The notes beneath the pieces were generated by a model that searched no databases, was not told where the DNA came from, and worked only from the letters and a program-made list of their open reading frames with translations. A stretch of 64,000 nucleotides of DNA from the NCBI GenBank assembly GCA_036897095.1, contig JAYMSP010000043.1, forward strand, positions 1 through 64,000, in the 5' to 3' direction. Positions 24,873 to 38,561 of the stretch are shown here, one piece after another. A program made the position numbers and the translations under genes. The stretch is from Plantago elongata. Lineage: Eukaryota; Streptophyta; Magnoliopsida; Lamiales; Plantaginaceae. Positions within the stretch are counted from its first letter, which is position 1. Every line of letters starts with the position of its first letter.

Positions 24873-26960
24873 TCAAAGCTCCGACCAGACTGGGTTGAGT
24901 ACCGACGGAGCTCCGGTGACGAATCTTCGAGTTCTTCATTCTTCGTTCTTCGTATTCTTTGTGTTTTCTAAAATTTTCTTCGATTTATTTATTCGGATAC
25001 CATGATTGAATCGAATAAATATGTTTTGATGTTTTTAGGTAATATACTAATTATTTAAAATTATAGGACTATTTTGTTAATTACAATAGTTTTGGTGTTG
25101 TTCGTAATATATAAAAATTACATTCTGCATTTAGTAAAAATTGTCATGCGTTTAATATTTATGTTCAGATAATCATGGTAATCCAAAGTAAATGTAACAA
25201 AACATGCTTGAATGTAGTTGAGATGCTATGTAACGTTGATGGGTATGGAACTTCTAAGTAGTGAAATGACTTCGAGTGTTGGATTCCGAATCTTTAAAGA
25301 GATGAATTTTGTGTCTCTGGGGAGGTGAACCACTGAACCTGACGAGAAAACATATAATGGTGGGCGATGGTAGGTAAATTGTAGCATAAAGAAGGCCGGA
25401 CCGACGCCTATTGAGAATATATGTACATGCATATAATATGGTGGTGCGTTCAATTCCATAATTGTTCATGACAAGATTAATCAAATCAGAACGTGTCCAC
25501 CCTTTTATGGCATGTCGGGGTGTTGTCATGTACACTTTTAACCCATTAATTCATTAATTCATTCACCTCTTGCGTAATTTCGATCCGTTCAACTAATTAA
25601 TTAAGTTAGTGCGGTTTTTCTGATTCAAATCATTTCATCTACTAGGGGCTGTGGATTTGTACTTAAATGTGTTTTTGCTTCAGCCAAATGCACATATAAA
25701 CACGGTTGAATTGAAAGCAACTAATTCAGCTCTTCTTAAAATGTATGGTAGATTTTCTACCTTTCTAAAAGCAATACCTCATGTGACATGTAAAGTGTCT
25801 TGGAGCAGCCACACTTTAATTTGCATAAATTACCACTAGTTAATGACACGTCAAGAATGGAATTAGAAAAAAGAATTAAAATAATACATAATAAACTCTT
25901 ATAATGAGTAACATGTAGAAGGTGAGAAGCATATAAAAATGCAATATGACAAGATGCATATCTAATCGTTTTAGAAAAATGCATAACGTAAATCAGTACA
26001 ATTGATCAGCATATATAAAAAAAAAATCGATGTAAACAAAATCCTCCAAATTATATACATAAAAAATAAGATAATTGATAGTCGAAAACTTCTTTATAAA
26101 TTACATTTTTTGTCGTGTCTCTTGTATTATCTTTTACGTTGCAAATTACTACCTTTGATTCATTTTCGGTGGTAACTGGCAATATTTAACTGATCAAGGT
26201 TGGATACATATGAGGGGAGGTAGAGACAAGTGTGTGAGAGAAAGTCTCTAATTCTTATTTATGACCATACCAGAGTAGATGGATATGAGAAACTGTTTCA
26301 ATCAAAATTGACAGGGAACCGCATCTCGTCAGCCTCATCATCATTATCCTCAGAATTAAAAAAAAATTACACGCATTAATTCAAGATATCATTTTTACAT
26401 TGATGATAAGCTTCTAAAGAACAATGACTATGAGCCTTGTTCTATTGCACAACTCGAATGTTTGATATAATATTCATCAAAAGCATTATCATGCACCATC
26501 TTTCAGTATGATCTTACGGTTAACAAACTATGATGTTTAAGACCTCTCTTTGAAAAGTTTAGTCAAAACGTACAAACCTGCTCGTGAGCAAGTATTGATC
26601 AGACGAACACTATCTTAAGAAGCTCAAGTACATCTCAAAGATTCACGGTCACCAGTTGCACCCCTCAACCGGAGACAATGTGATTATGATCAATAGTTCA
26701 AGTGGCATTCACCCTTGCAACAATTATAAGGAAAAGTGCTGAATTTGTAAATTTGAGATATGGTTGGGAAAGTGGGAGTATATGATTGATGTTGATATTA
26801 GCAATTTGAAATTACAATTGTCCCAATAGTAATATATATGGAAAGACTCAAATGAAGAGCATAGTGCAGAATCTCAATACAACATGGGAATTCCATGCTA
26901 TTTCGAAGTAACAAGGGGTTTGTATGAAATATACCAATATTTTAGATATGACCTAGCTAT
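24873..26960. other. Intergenic DNA upstream of the Dof gene
   Basis: No gene was supported. A short acidic C-terminal-like reading occurs on the minus strand at about 26350-26300 (see findings). The last few hundred bases are the likely promoter region of the Dof gene. Confidence 0.4.
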
Positions 26961-26984
26961 TGAGAGATTGAAAGATCTAGAAGA

Positions 26985-27000
26985 GAGAATATATATAGAA
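26985..27000 (+). promoter_or_regulatory. Candidate TATA box of the Dof gene
   Basis: The run gaatatatatagaaaa lies about 190 bp before the start codon. The interval between has no ATG, which fits a leader of about 165 nt. It is positional evidence only. Confidence 0.4.
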
Positions 27001-27187
27001 AATTTGAAGATCATTCAAAACTGTCTGTCACACACTCACTACCTAAAGCACCATAAGCTCATTGAAGGTCCATAAACTATCTCAGACATTCCATTTCCAC
27101 CTTTTGAAAGCAACTTGCAAAAAGCATCTCTTTTCAGTTCTCTTCTAAAAATTATTATCATCCATCTTCTTCTGATTCTTCATCCTC

Positions 27188-28458
27188 ATGGATACTCAAT
27201 GGCCTCAGGTACACAAAACTGATTATCTAGCTAGCTACATGTTTGCTATAGTACTGGTAAAGAAGCTTAAGCTGATATATATGTGATAGAAAAAAGATCA
27301 AATTTGTTATATTCTTGTTGATTAAGCTTTATTTGTTCCTTTTCCTTTGTAGCTTACCACTGTTGTTTGTGATGTCTGAAAAGTGTAAAGCACCTGACTT
27401 TATTAGTTTGTTTGTTTTTTAGCTTCACTGATTTTTCTCTCCTTTTGATCTTCTTCAAAGCTTTAACTTTGGTCATGTGTGTCTTTTCTTCCAAAAGAAA
27501 AGTTTCACTAACAAATTCTTTTGTTTTGTTTTGGTTCTCTTTATGAAAGGATATATTGGTGAGACCAATGGAAGAGATAGTAACAAACAGCAACAAGTCA
27601 TCATCAGTTGAAAGAAAAGCTAGGCCTCAAAAGGAACAAGCCTTGAACTGTCCAAGATGCAATTCAACCAACACCAAGTTTTGCTACTACAACAACTACA
27701 GCTTATCTCAGCCAAGATACTTTTGCAAGACTTGTAGAAGGTACTGGACTGAAGGTGGATCGTTGAGGAACATCCCGGTTGGTGGTGGTTCTAGGAAGAA
27801 CAAGAGACCTTCTTCTAACTCACCCTCAAATCTCAATCCTCCCAAGAAACTCCCTGATTTGGTCCAACAAAACCCTAATTCCAATAATAAGCTCATCCAT
27901 GACACACCACAAGATCTCAACTTGGGAATTTACTCAACTGCCCCTCACCACCATCCATTTATGCATCTTCCTAATTTTGATCACACCAACCCTAAAGATT
28001 TGCAACTTAACACCTCATCGTCGGCTTTAGAGCTATTGACTGGGATGACTGGTTCTGCGGTAAGGGGCTTGAGTTCATTTATTCCGATGCATCAAGCAAT
28101 GAGTGGCGATCCAAGTGTGTACAACAATTCAGGATCATCATCTGGAGGGTTTCATTTGCCTGAATTCAAGCCATCACTCAACTTTTCACTAGATGGGTTT
28201 GGGAGTAATTATGGAAGTTTCCAAGGGGTAGAAGGGTCAAGTGGCAAACAGCTTCTCTTTCCATTTGAGGACTTGAGGCAGGTCTCATCAGGCAACAACA
28301 ATAATCATAATCATAATGATAATGATGATAATCATGCAAATGATGGTGAACAGCAACAGATTAATGTTAATGGAGATCATGAGCAAAATGGAAATGAAGC
28401 TGATAATTCTACTACTGCTGGGTTTTGGAGTGGAGTAATTGGTGGAGGATCATGGTAA
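27188..28458 (+). CDS. Dof zinc-finger transcription factor (DOF4.6/DOF1.8-like)
   Basis: Plant-specific transcription factor, expected in the nucleus, binding AAAG cores. Two exons: 27188-27208 codes only MDTQWPQ, then a 341-bp intron, then 27550-28458; the protein is 309 residues. The Dof domain (about residues 39-93) has the single C2-C2 zinc finger with Cys41, Cys44, Cys66 and Cys69 in CX2CX21CX2C spacing, then the basic tail GGGSRKNKR. The start MDTQWPQ followed by a PMEEIVTN motif is as I recall it for Arabidopsis DOF4.6 and DOF1.8 (vascular-related Dofs), where a tiny first exon is also usual. The C-terminal half is Ser/Asn-rich with an Asn/His/Asp run (about 248-290) and ends [12 protein letters not shown]. 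The family is certain; the exact orthologue is inference. Confidence 0.95.
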
Positions 28459-29934
28459 TCAAATCAAATTATTATTAATATTACTATATATATATATATA
28501 TTATAATGTTAGTAATTGTTAATTTATCAGATCATATTTCAGATGGTGTTATAGTATCTATTTTTATAATTTCTTTAGACTATGTTTCTTTAGAGTGAAC
28601 TCATGGTAAGGTCACTAAGGCTTCATTGGCTTTAATTCTTCTGAGAAATTGCTGACTTGTAGAGAGAACTTGAGTAGTATATTTCTGTTAATGATCAGGT
28701 CATTAAGACCAGTTTTATTTTGTGAATGTTTAGCTCAAGTATGTAATGTAATGATCATGTTGGAGTTGAAGCTTGTTTTACTATTGCTTCAGTTTAAGTA
28801 AAAGTAAAAAGTGTGTGGGAATTGTCATAATCTACTTACTTGCATGGAACAATGTGTATCTTTTGAATTTGTAATGACTTGTATGGTAATTATATATTTT
28901 TAGTCTTCACTGGTCTCTTTTGTTCCCTATTGGTTTCATGTGTCTAGTTCATTCTCTTTTTGTCATCCTGGAGATCTTCTTGGTACTGAGGTTTTATCAA
29001 AACTGAAGTTACAACAAGCTTCTTAAACTGCATGCTTTGATGAATTTTAAGAGCTCTTTATGGATTTTTCTAAAAGAATGTTCCAAGTTATAAATCTCAT
29101 GTTATGTTCTCTATATTGAAATGATCATAAAAATAATTCACATGTCAAAAGATGCTTTTCAATGTAGTTATGGTGGAAACCTCAACTCAAAACTCCACAT
29201 CATGGACTCAATTAATCTATACATACTATTTTTTTTACATGAGAATAAGTTTTCAATAAAAAAACACTTCGAATCGTGACAAAGAATAAATAAATATAAG
29301 TATACAATTATATTATGTCATTACTTTAGACGATTAGAGCAAGATCAAACTAAAATTCATCGAAACACATATAATTTCCACATTTTCATATTCTTCGTAT
29401 CCTCTAGTGAGATAGATGACCCCTCAAGTATTTATGTATAACATGGTCGAAAATCATCTCAAGCATTAGTAACGCGGTAGACCACGTAGAAAGGCATTTA
29501 TACGAAATTCCAAGATAACGTGACGTAAACGATTAGTCCTAGGGTTGTAGTACAACATGTTCTGGAGCAGAACATATCAGATTTTGCCCAGGCTAACTTG
29601 AATGTTAGATGGTGGTGTTATAATTGATAGCTAGTGACCTGCAATAGTAGTTGTAGTAGAATTGAAAGACTGAGTAAGAGAAGAGGGGCCTGCATGTTTG
29701 TTTCTTCTTCCATTATTTCAAGATTAGCTTTGTTGGGAATCAATCAGTACAATGCAATCACAAAAGCAAAAACAGTTTTTACCTACTTCTTCTTCATCAT
29801 ATCACTCTTGTACATAATGCATTGCTCTGCATTCAAAACAAACAAACCTGCCTGTTTTTTCATGACCAATTCCAATCAACTGAGTCATATCATATACTCA
29901 TTCCGTCATGCTAGAATTGAAACAAATTTCCATT
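28459..29934. other. Dof 3' flank and intergenic DNA
   Basis: The 3' UTR probably covers the first few hundred bases. There is a (TA)n run near 28484-28500. A 106-codon ORF at 29634-29954 has no domain and is treated as chance. Confidence 0.4.
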
Positions 29935-30125
29935 TTAAACGTCCCACCAAGTGAAATAATTTTTCATTTATAAAAATAATTCCACAATACAACTCATTTT
30001 TAATCATATATTATTGGGTCCGCATTTACTTTTCTATCTCAAACTCATTTAACCACATATTATATATTTTTTTAAAAATTATATATTTAATATATGTTTT
30101 ATTTTAAATGAGACGGAACGATTGA
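29935..30125. mobile_element. Stowaway-like MITE remnant
   Basis: The AT-rich core is bounded by acgtcccaccaagtgaaata on the left and by atgagacggaacgattg on the right. The ends recall the degraded CTCCCTCCGTCC terminus of Stowaway (Tc1/Mariner) MITEs. Confidence 0.4.
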
Positions 30126-33100
30126 ATTTGTAATTTTTCTGCCAAATAAATTAAAGAAATGAACAAGTCCTCCTCCAAGTGGTTTATTCAAAGAAGATGA
30201 TCATTAGTTTTCCCATGCCATGTTTCCCTTTCCCTATCAAACTTGAATGAATTAGAAAGCATCTGACATACCTTACTCTCTTTTCCTCACACTACTGGTC
30301 CCTACAAACATTCCCCTTGGCTACTGTGCTAATCCAAACCAAACCGATACCATCTCTTTATCAAAAAAATATATATATCATTTCGTTTCATAATCAATTA
30401 AAACTATAAAATTCAGATCAAAATAATTACTTTTAACTAAATTTTGACGATTATAATCATTTGCTTAACAAGCACATAAACTTTTAACACGGATTTTATA
30501 TAATTCCAGAATAAATATCATATATTCCTTGTATATTCGTACCACTATAAATGTTTTGTTTCTATTTTTGACAACATTTTCAACCTAAAAACAACCATGT
30601 GTATTTGTCTTTCAATATTTTACACTGCACATGCATTAAACTCCGTGTCTAAAATCAATTGACATTTATTTTGGGACAGAGGAAGTATACTACAACATGA
30701 TATTGTGCGATATTACTATCTTACATCACACTTATACCTATTGATTTATTTATGTTGTATTGTACAGCGTAAACAACATCGCGAACCTATGCAGCATGTG
30801 AATTATAAACTAAAATACTAAACCATATAAACACATTCATAAGTATTCTATAGATTTTTTAATATGGTGTATATTTTTCAATTTTGTAATGTATCTTTGC
30901 GCTGTAAAGCACTATGTGGGGTGGGGAAAAACAGATTCATGACCACCCTAAGATTGTGTTCCCATAGTTTCTCCACCATCAAAGGATACCAATGAGTCTC
31001 AATATAATGGCTTAATTTGTGCAATGGATTACCATATATTAGCTTGAATTAATTGATTTGTAGGTGGTCGTTTTCCATTCTCATTTAGCAATTGGATATT
31101 GATATATATAGTGATGTGGAATGGTGAGATGCACGATTCATTGATGAATGAATTAACAAGTTATGGGCAGTGAAAATTGCAAGATTTCTAAGTAAATAGA
31201 TGAGCATTGGTGGGTGAACATGTGCATTATAAGTATTCTTTCTCATCTAAGATTCTCAACGCATGTTATGTTATGTTAAGTTACTGTCAGCCAATACGTT
31301 ATCAGAATGCCAAATTTGAGTTATAAGTGCAGCCTACTCATCAACTTTATCAACTCTTGCCCTTCAAATTAATCATCATCTACTCCTACTAGCTACTACC
31401 ATTAATGTACGTTCAAAAGACCAGTATATTCATTATGGTCACAAAACTGATACAACAGGAGTAGTCAAGAGTTTTATGTCTGTTTATACTAAAACTGCAC
31501 ATGGAAAATGTAGCATTGTTTTGTTGCGAGGGGTAGGTCGGATTAGATTAATGATGATAAACGCGTTTAACGAACTCGGTTAACAGATAAATAGTATGTG
31601 CAAATGTGCCATGCATATATGCTTTTTAACAAGGAGGACTACCATTTGAAACTGAAATGGAGGGAGTATGCGTCTTCAGAAAAGAAAATCGTGAATGCAA
31701 TGAAAAGAAAAGAAAACGACGACTAGTCGAAAATGGTCTACAACTTTAGTTCTTAACAAAAAATGGAGAAATGATCCACTGCATGCGTTGACAGCTTTGG
31801 AGTGACATGAAAAGATATTCACCTTCTTTTGTCGGATTACATATTATAACATGACATCCACAGCTTAATTGGAGTACGTAAATATATATTTCCACAACTA
31901 TTTATTACTTCCACTAGGACTCTCAATCAAACAGAAAACAAGGAAAACAAACACCACTAAATTACAAGAACCACTTCAGTAGTCGGCTAACTGTACATCT
32001 AATTAGGTTTAGCGGCTTAATTCAATTAACTGTATAGATAGATTATAGTACTACTATATGTTTTTGGGAAGACTAATGCAAGTTATGTTTTCCCTGGTCT
32101 TTTTTATTTACTAGTACTTGCTAGTTACAGTAGTAGTTACTTTAGAGGCCTATTAATCTGCATGGGAATAGAAAAACTAAATGCTTTGAATTAAAATATA
32201 TTCCCAATGTCTCCGTTTGAAAGTTTCGTGAAACTGATCACAAATTTTAAAAAAAAAGTGATAAAATAAAAAAAAAAAGTAATAAATTATGAATGTGATT
32301 GAATAAAGTAAAAGAAATAGTAAATAATGTACGATACGAATTGAATTGAGTAATAGCAATAAAACATAACACGACAATTCTAACTGATCTCCATGTGCTT
32401 TAATTCCACCCAAGTACCTAACATAACTAGAACTAATAAAACCTAGCTACCTGCCATCTCCATATCTCATCAGCCTCATCAGCCTTTGCTTCGTTTCTCC
32501 CTATCCTCTTTTAAAACACGCAAATTAATCTCTCATTTTCTATATATCAAACGCCAAATTGCACATTACCATGACTAAGAGGTAAGAGCCATGTGAATGC
32601 TAGTGCAAAATCCCCAACACACACTAAAACTAGATTGCAATTTACAAGTACTGTGGATCGAGACTACAGTATATACAGTGATATATTATGGTCAGCGAGA
32701 TGTTCATTCACAAGTAACCCATTGTAATAACACATTCCAAGTAAAGTGGAGTATCTGATTTCTACTTCCACAATTGGACAGTATTTCTCACACCATTTTT
32801 TGTCAGAAGTGATCAATTTAGAGGATTAACAACTATATATACTGATTTGTGAATTATGTATTGAAGACGGTTACCGAGAGCTGATCAACGATATTTCTTG
32901 ATATAATGATAGAATACTTTAAATATAAATTTCAGTAAAATAATCTCAATAAGTTGCATTGTTAATTGGGTATCTGAAGTGGAATTTTTATTCATTTTTA
33001 CATACGGCATGAAATGAGAAACTTGAACCTGAGTTCGACTGTGTACAACCTCTAGCAGTGGAGCAATAGCAGCTCTTGAAGAGGATCAATGTACAATTCA

Positions 33101-33853
33101 GATCTTGGAGCCACCAATAGGCTCCAGATCGGACCTGTAATTATTCCGATCTGGGGGCTTTAAATATCTGCTCTTGCTAAGGAGCAACCGAAGCAGTTCT
33201 CCAGTAGTAGACACCAAGACTTTCCTTTTTCATATGTTTATTAACAAACATGCTAATTGAACAAAAGGATAAACAATTTTTGCTATTAAGAAATGGAAAA
33301 TTGAAGAAAAATGGGGAGTGTTGTCGACTTTATACAGATCAATCAACACTCAATTCAAATTCTAGCCCTTCGTGCTATTATTGAAACTTTAGTTGATCCA
33401 GTGTAATAGCGTAAGTTCTAGGGGAGTGCGTTTGAAACACTCATACAGTAATTATGCATGTTTAATCTAAATGCATATCAAGTTCATAATTAATTTTACA
33501 AAACTTCAGGAAATCAGCAATACTTTCTGAGTCCAGGAGATCAATTAGAAAAGGTTAAAAAGAAAAGAAGAAGAAAAGCAAGTGCTCCTTAAACAGGTAC
33601 CAACTGGATTGCTATGATGCCATCTCATGTTGAAAAATAAAACAAAAATTTATTACAAGTTGCAAACTTTAGAAACCGACTTGTACAAAAGTTCATACAC
33701 AGGATAACCAGCATTCACACGTAGCACTAATATTTCACATGTAAAAATCGTCCCTTCTAGTTAAGTACGGTAAGTAAGACATTGAATTCTGTATTGACCA
33801 AAACACTGCCACTAAGGAGGGGCCCTGCACTGTCATATTGATGGATCTTATGT
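30126..33853. other. Long intergenic region between the Dof and ORMDL genes
   Basis: AT-rich with no supported gene. A second possible Stowaway-like fragment lies at about 32195-32350 (tctccgtttgaaagtttcgt followed by A-rich core). A small hairpin-like stretch with GGCTCCAGATC phrases lies at 33105-33160. Confidence 0.45.
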
Positions 33854-36800
33854 TCATTGATCGGCATTGATCCCAAAGATGCGTACCTTGTGCATATGTG
33901 GAAACTTGGCAACCACCAGGACGAAAACTGCAAATGTATTGAAGAAGAGCATCGGGTTTTGATAATCCGTGGTATGCGAGGCTATCAAGTATCTGAGAAA
34001 TGAAAAGTGGGTGAGGATTTCACTAAAGAATACTGTCTTCTTTATATTAACAAGATGCACAAACAAAATGGAAAGTTATATAAACTGCTCATGGAAGGCC
34101 CTTTGTTCAAAAGCTGGTTCATGCTGACAGTACAGCAGAGGCAGGAAATTATGGTAGCAAGGAAACAATTGGAATTTCTCAAGAAGCAAGAGATAGCATG
34201 TGCCATGCCATGCAAAGAGATGATCCACCAAAAAAAATCAGCAGGCATGGTATATTGCGATCTCAAATATTGCTGCTAAATGTTGATAGTTAGGCTTCAC
34301 ATTCAAACTTCTTTAGCAAGCTTCTTGCAAGTTTCCAAATAGAAAACTTAAAAAGTCCATGAACACAACTACTACATCTATAAACAAACAATCTACTCGA
34401 TACTACCACCTCAACTTCTTGCAGTACATAGGGGTAAAACATGGGATGATTTAACATCTATTTGGCACCAATAGTAATTATGTGAATGAAAGGCAGAACG
34501 CACAGCACAAAACTATCCCAGTTAACGGTACCAATGCGCTATAAAGCCTCTCAAGTCAGTAATTTAACTGCAAACTTGCAATGGTTCATATATATATGAG
34601 CCCAACCTATAGCACTTCAGGTTACAAAAGTAGTATCAATAAATCTGAGACATGCATAAACCTGACTGGTATAATAATCAGATTAAGCTGCATTAGATTT
34701 ATCTATGATAACATGTTATGAAGATGAAATGACACTTAAGTTAGAAGCTACCACATTGCTATGAACCTTCCGCCCAAAAAAATTACTATGATTTATTTTC
34801 ATTGTCACCGTCATCGTCCAGATACACCCTATTAACTGAGATAGATGAGAACTAAGTCCCCCGGCTATCCCTGATCATTACAGATTAAGATCTAACATGG
34901 CATCCATGGCAAGGGAGATTGATTACCAAGTACTGCAACCTACATACATGGCTAGACTTATATTGCACCATTGGATACTATGGTTGGACAGAGACCTGAA
35001 GATTCCATAGAACTTCTCAATAAGTTCCATAAAAAGCTAATTCCTATCCACAATATGGTCCGACAGGATCTCCACCTTGAACTCACAAAAATGTCTTACA
35101 AAATCAGCATTGGCATCTTTGTGGTGGTGATTTATTGCAAAAACTACATCATAATAATGATATTGAGATTGGAGATACACCGATTTAAAGGGATGATGAT
35201 TCACATGCATCAGTTTATAAGCCAATGCATTACAGACTACTGTGCTCTGAACAAGACCTAAGTAGTAAACATTGCCCAAATTACAAAAACATTCTTTTCC
35301 AGATATCTAGAGCTTCATGCAGAACAGAGAAAGTACAGTCTCTACAAGGATGTGCTAAAGGAAGCATGGGCAGGCATATTCCAAACATCTTTACTACTAA
35401 TATCATATGAGGGGGCAGGAAAAGAGAAACAAATGTATTCGTAAGATCTTTATTAATGAATCGTCTCCTCAAAACAATTTTAATGAAGATCACATTGATT
35501 CCTTCCTTTTCTCCTTAACCGGTGATCAAGAACTTCCATCACTGTTATGTTGCACATTCTTCCCATTACTAATAAACACATAAATAATATCTGCACGTTT
35601 TCCTAAACATAAACCCCACCCCCAACACAATCCTACACCAAGTCAAAAGAAATGAACTCAAGCATGAAAATTTAGACATCATATACTCAAAGAGGAGTAG
35701 CCACATTCAAGATGAATCATACAGCACATGCATAAACTGATCTGTGAACCATGACATGACAAATCGATAGAAATCATATCTCAATCATGTACAGGGTGTA
35801 CTGAACCATGAACACATAAATTTGTATAGTGCATGATTACTCGCCAGTCTATTAACACACAGATACTTACAGAACCACAGGTACAACGGTCAAAAACTTC
35901 CTGTTGCGAGTGAGCTGCTTGCCATTGTCTATCTGCTCCCACCAAGTTAACCTATTGTAGATGCCTTGATCATCTGAAAATGGTGTTCCCTTCTTCCAGT
36001 GGAAGCATTGATAAGTTACCTGATGCAGAGAATAAAGTTCAACCGATTGCATAAATAGAAGCACTTGAATGCATCTAAGAAAAGAACTAACTTATACTTG
36101 AAATTGAAAGTTGTAAGTTTTAACCAAATAACCATGAGAAAAGGTTTGATAATTAGTCATCAATGGCTAACCATCTTCCTGAATACCATTCTTTCTCAGT
36201 TAAACCAAACTTTCAAAAACCTCATAACTGAGCAAATTTCATCATGTAAGCCAAAGGGGGGAAGGAAACAGACAGAGCTCTGTGTTACGCCCCAGACAGC
36301 ATATTTGCCACACACGATTTACTTGATCCTACAAGGCTAATCACCAAACCAAACCATAGTATGTACGTCTTGCAAGACAGCTAAACCAAACTATGTCCTC
36401 CTAACCTGAGCTACTCATATCTAGTGAAAACTCATGCATTCCAACACACATGTTCATCCAACTTCACAAGTCACCAATGAAGTAGCAACTTCAACACAAA
36501 AACCATTTGAGCCCAACACAAAACATTTTAGCCGTCGATTACACATAACATGAAACCAATAGGCCAATACAAGTTGAACGAACTCTTCATCCAGCATAAT
36601 CAACCATATAAGTGATCAAAACGCAACCAAAACACACAATCACTGCAACAAACTAAGCAATCATCAACCATACAGATGCTAAGTGTAGCTGAGCTTCAAT
36701 TGCAAACAATAAAGCAGAAAACATACGAGAGAATGAGAAAGATGAACGACTGTCCAAGCCATGCCAGGAGAGCAACCGAATACAGAGAGAACAACAAGCC

Positions 36801-36912
36801 AGGAGAAGAACAATATAAGGATGTAGGTGGTCCAGACACCGGGGTACGTGAACCACTCGGTGTTCCGATTCAGATCCGTCGGCGGAACCGCCGTAACGTA
36901 CAAATTAGCCAT
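33854..36912 (-). CDS. ORMDL (Orm1-like) ER membrane protein
   Basis: Homologue of yeast Orm1/Orm2 and human ORMDL, small ER membrane proteins that bind and inhibit serine palmitoyltransferase, the first enzyme of sphingolipid synthesis. Three coding exons: 36912-36727, 36019-35871 and 33992-33854, separated by introns of 707 and 1878 bp, all GT-AG. The phases join cleanly into 157 residues, the family length. Diagnostic stretches are FTYPGVWTTYILILFF (membrane segment 1), PGMAWTVVHLSH, HWKKGTPFSDDQGIYNRLTW, QIDNGKQLTRNRKFLTVVP, SHTTDYQNPMLF and KFPHMHKVRIFGIN. Four hydrophobic segments are visible, as expected. The start codon is the only Met before the conserved ANLYVTAVPPTDLNRNTEW. No oddities were seen. 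Confidence 0.96.
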
Positions 36913-37165
36913 CGATTACACCACCACGATTATTTGGCGCAAAGCTCCGATTGGGATATTGGGCAAGGAATTGGATGGATAAGGAAATTAGGTATTTGAC
37001 TGAATTGGTTGGTTGGAGAAATGGAAATGGTGTGAAATGAAGAGAGTATTGTTTGTGTATGGGGAAAGGAAAAGGGATTGGATTTTGATCAGAGAAAGAA
37101 GAAAGGGAAAGAAAGGAAGATGATGATGATGATGGATAGAGATGGTTGGGTGAGTTTCTATTATA
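36913..37165 (-). promoter_or_regulatory. ORMDL leader and core promoter
   Basis: Read on the minus strand, this is a CT-rich leader that includes a (ATC)n run at about 37135-37115. A TATA-like ggtataatag lies near 37160. A transcription start near 37130 is inferred from composition. Confidence 0.4.
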
Positions 37166-38560
37166 CCAACGACTTGTTTGTTTGCTCTATTTAATCAAAC
37201 AATCAGGGCCAGATTAGCCTTCGTTTCTTCATCTTTTTTATTTTATTTTACTCATGATTCATATTTTTGGTTTTTTTGGCACCATGATTCCATGAAGAAG
37301 AAGAAGAATAAAATGTGTATTTTGATTGCTAGTTTATAATGTTTCCAAGGAAGTAATATTTGAGATGAAACTACAAAGTAGTAATCCACTTCTCTAGAAG
37401 GCTAAAGTAAATTTTCTATAACCTTTTAGGTTTTTACCGTGCATTATAAAAAAGTATATTTAAGTGTCAGCCCGTCAGGAAAAACGATTAGTAATAATAT
37501 GTTTGAGATGCATATTTACATTTCATTTGAATGAACAATTATGTTGAATTCTCAAATACAATATTATTCTTTACATTCAGTAAATCATACTTATTTTTTA
37601 AATATATAGAAAATCTTGATCATTTATTTTTTAGAATTTAAACTATATTTTAAACAATTAAAATCTTTTGAATGCATGAAAATCTTTTATGTTTGTTGTA
37701 CTCCCTTGAATTTTCATTAATGAAAGTTCTTTTGACGATTCAAAAAAAACTCCTCCCGTCTAGGAAAACTTAATACATTGCGGTTGATGCATCATTTTAG
37801 TTAAAAAAGATAAATGAGTAAATACAAAAATTGTGGCAAAAAATACTTATTAATGATTAAATGAATAATTTGTATGAAATATATGATTATTTATTTTTTA
37901 TTGGATTTGGATTAGTTTATCATTCTAGTAATACATGAAGTTGGGTGAAAGAATTTAACATAGAATTTGACTTTTAGCCATAAATGCGGAGTTAATTGTA
38001 TACCAGTATCAACTATCAACTATGAATGTGATTTGCTGAAGAGAAACTGGAATTATGAATGTGATGATTTCACTAAAATTATTTCATTTTGGGCCGATGT
38101 AAACCGCAGAGTAAACGTCCAAGGTTTTTATTGAATACTATGTGACTGTAGGAAACAAGCAACGCAACCTCAGATATCACTAAACAATTGCATATTTGCA
38201 TGTATGTAGGGAATTAGGAAACCAAACCACTAAAGTCTACATGGTGTTGCCTTATTCTTGTTTATTAATTCTATCTGCCACAAACAAAGAGCATTTTGAT
38301 GCATGTACATGGTTAAACAAATTAGTCCAACAACTCTTGGCCACTCTCAATTACTACTGGTATTTTTATGACAAGCTATGCAACTAATTAAACAAACATA
38401 CATTGTAAGTTGCTAAAAACAATATATGCTTTCTTGTTCATTAAGTTTCAGATTATCTATTCTAAACTTAGATTGAGCTCAAGTCTCACCCAGTTACAAA
38501 GCATATTAATTTGAATTTTCTTTCTTTTCACGATAAAATAAAACTGATCAGGTACATCGT
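37166..38560. other. Intergenic DNA
   Basis: AT-rich. A Stowaway-like end (ctcctcccgtctaggaaaac) lies at about 37750, but no partner end is clear. No gene was seen. Confidence 0.4.
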
Positions 38561-38561
38561 T

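Noticed and set aside
29634-29954. 106-codon plus-strand ORF
   Set aside because: No domain or homologous motif, and it lies in AT-rich intergenic DNA.
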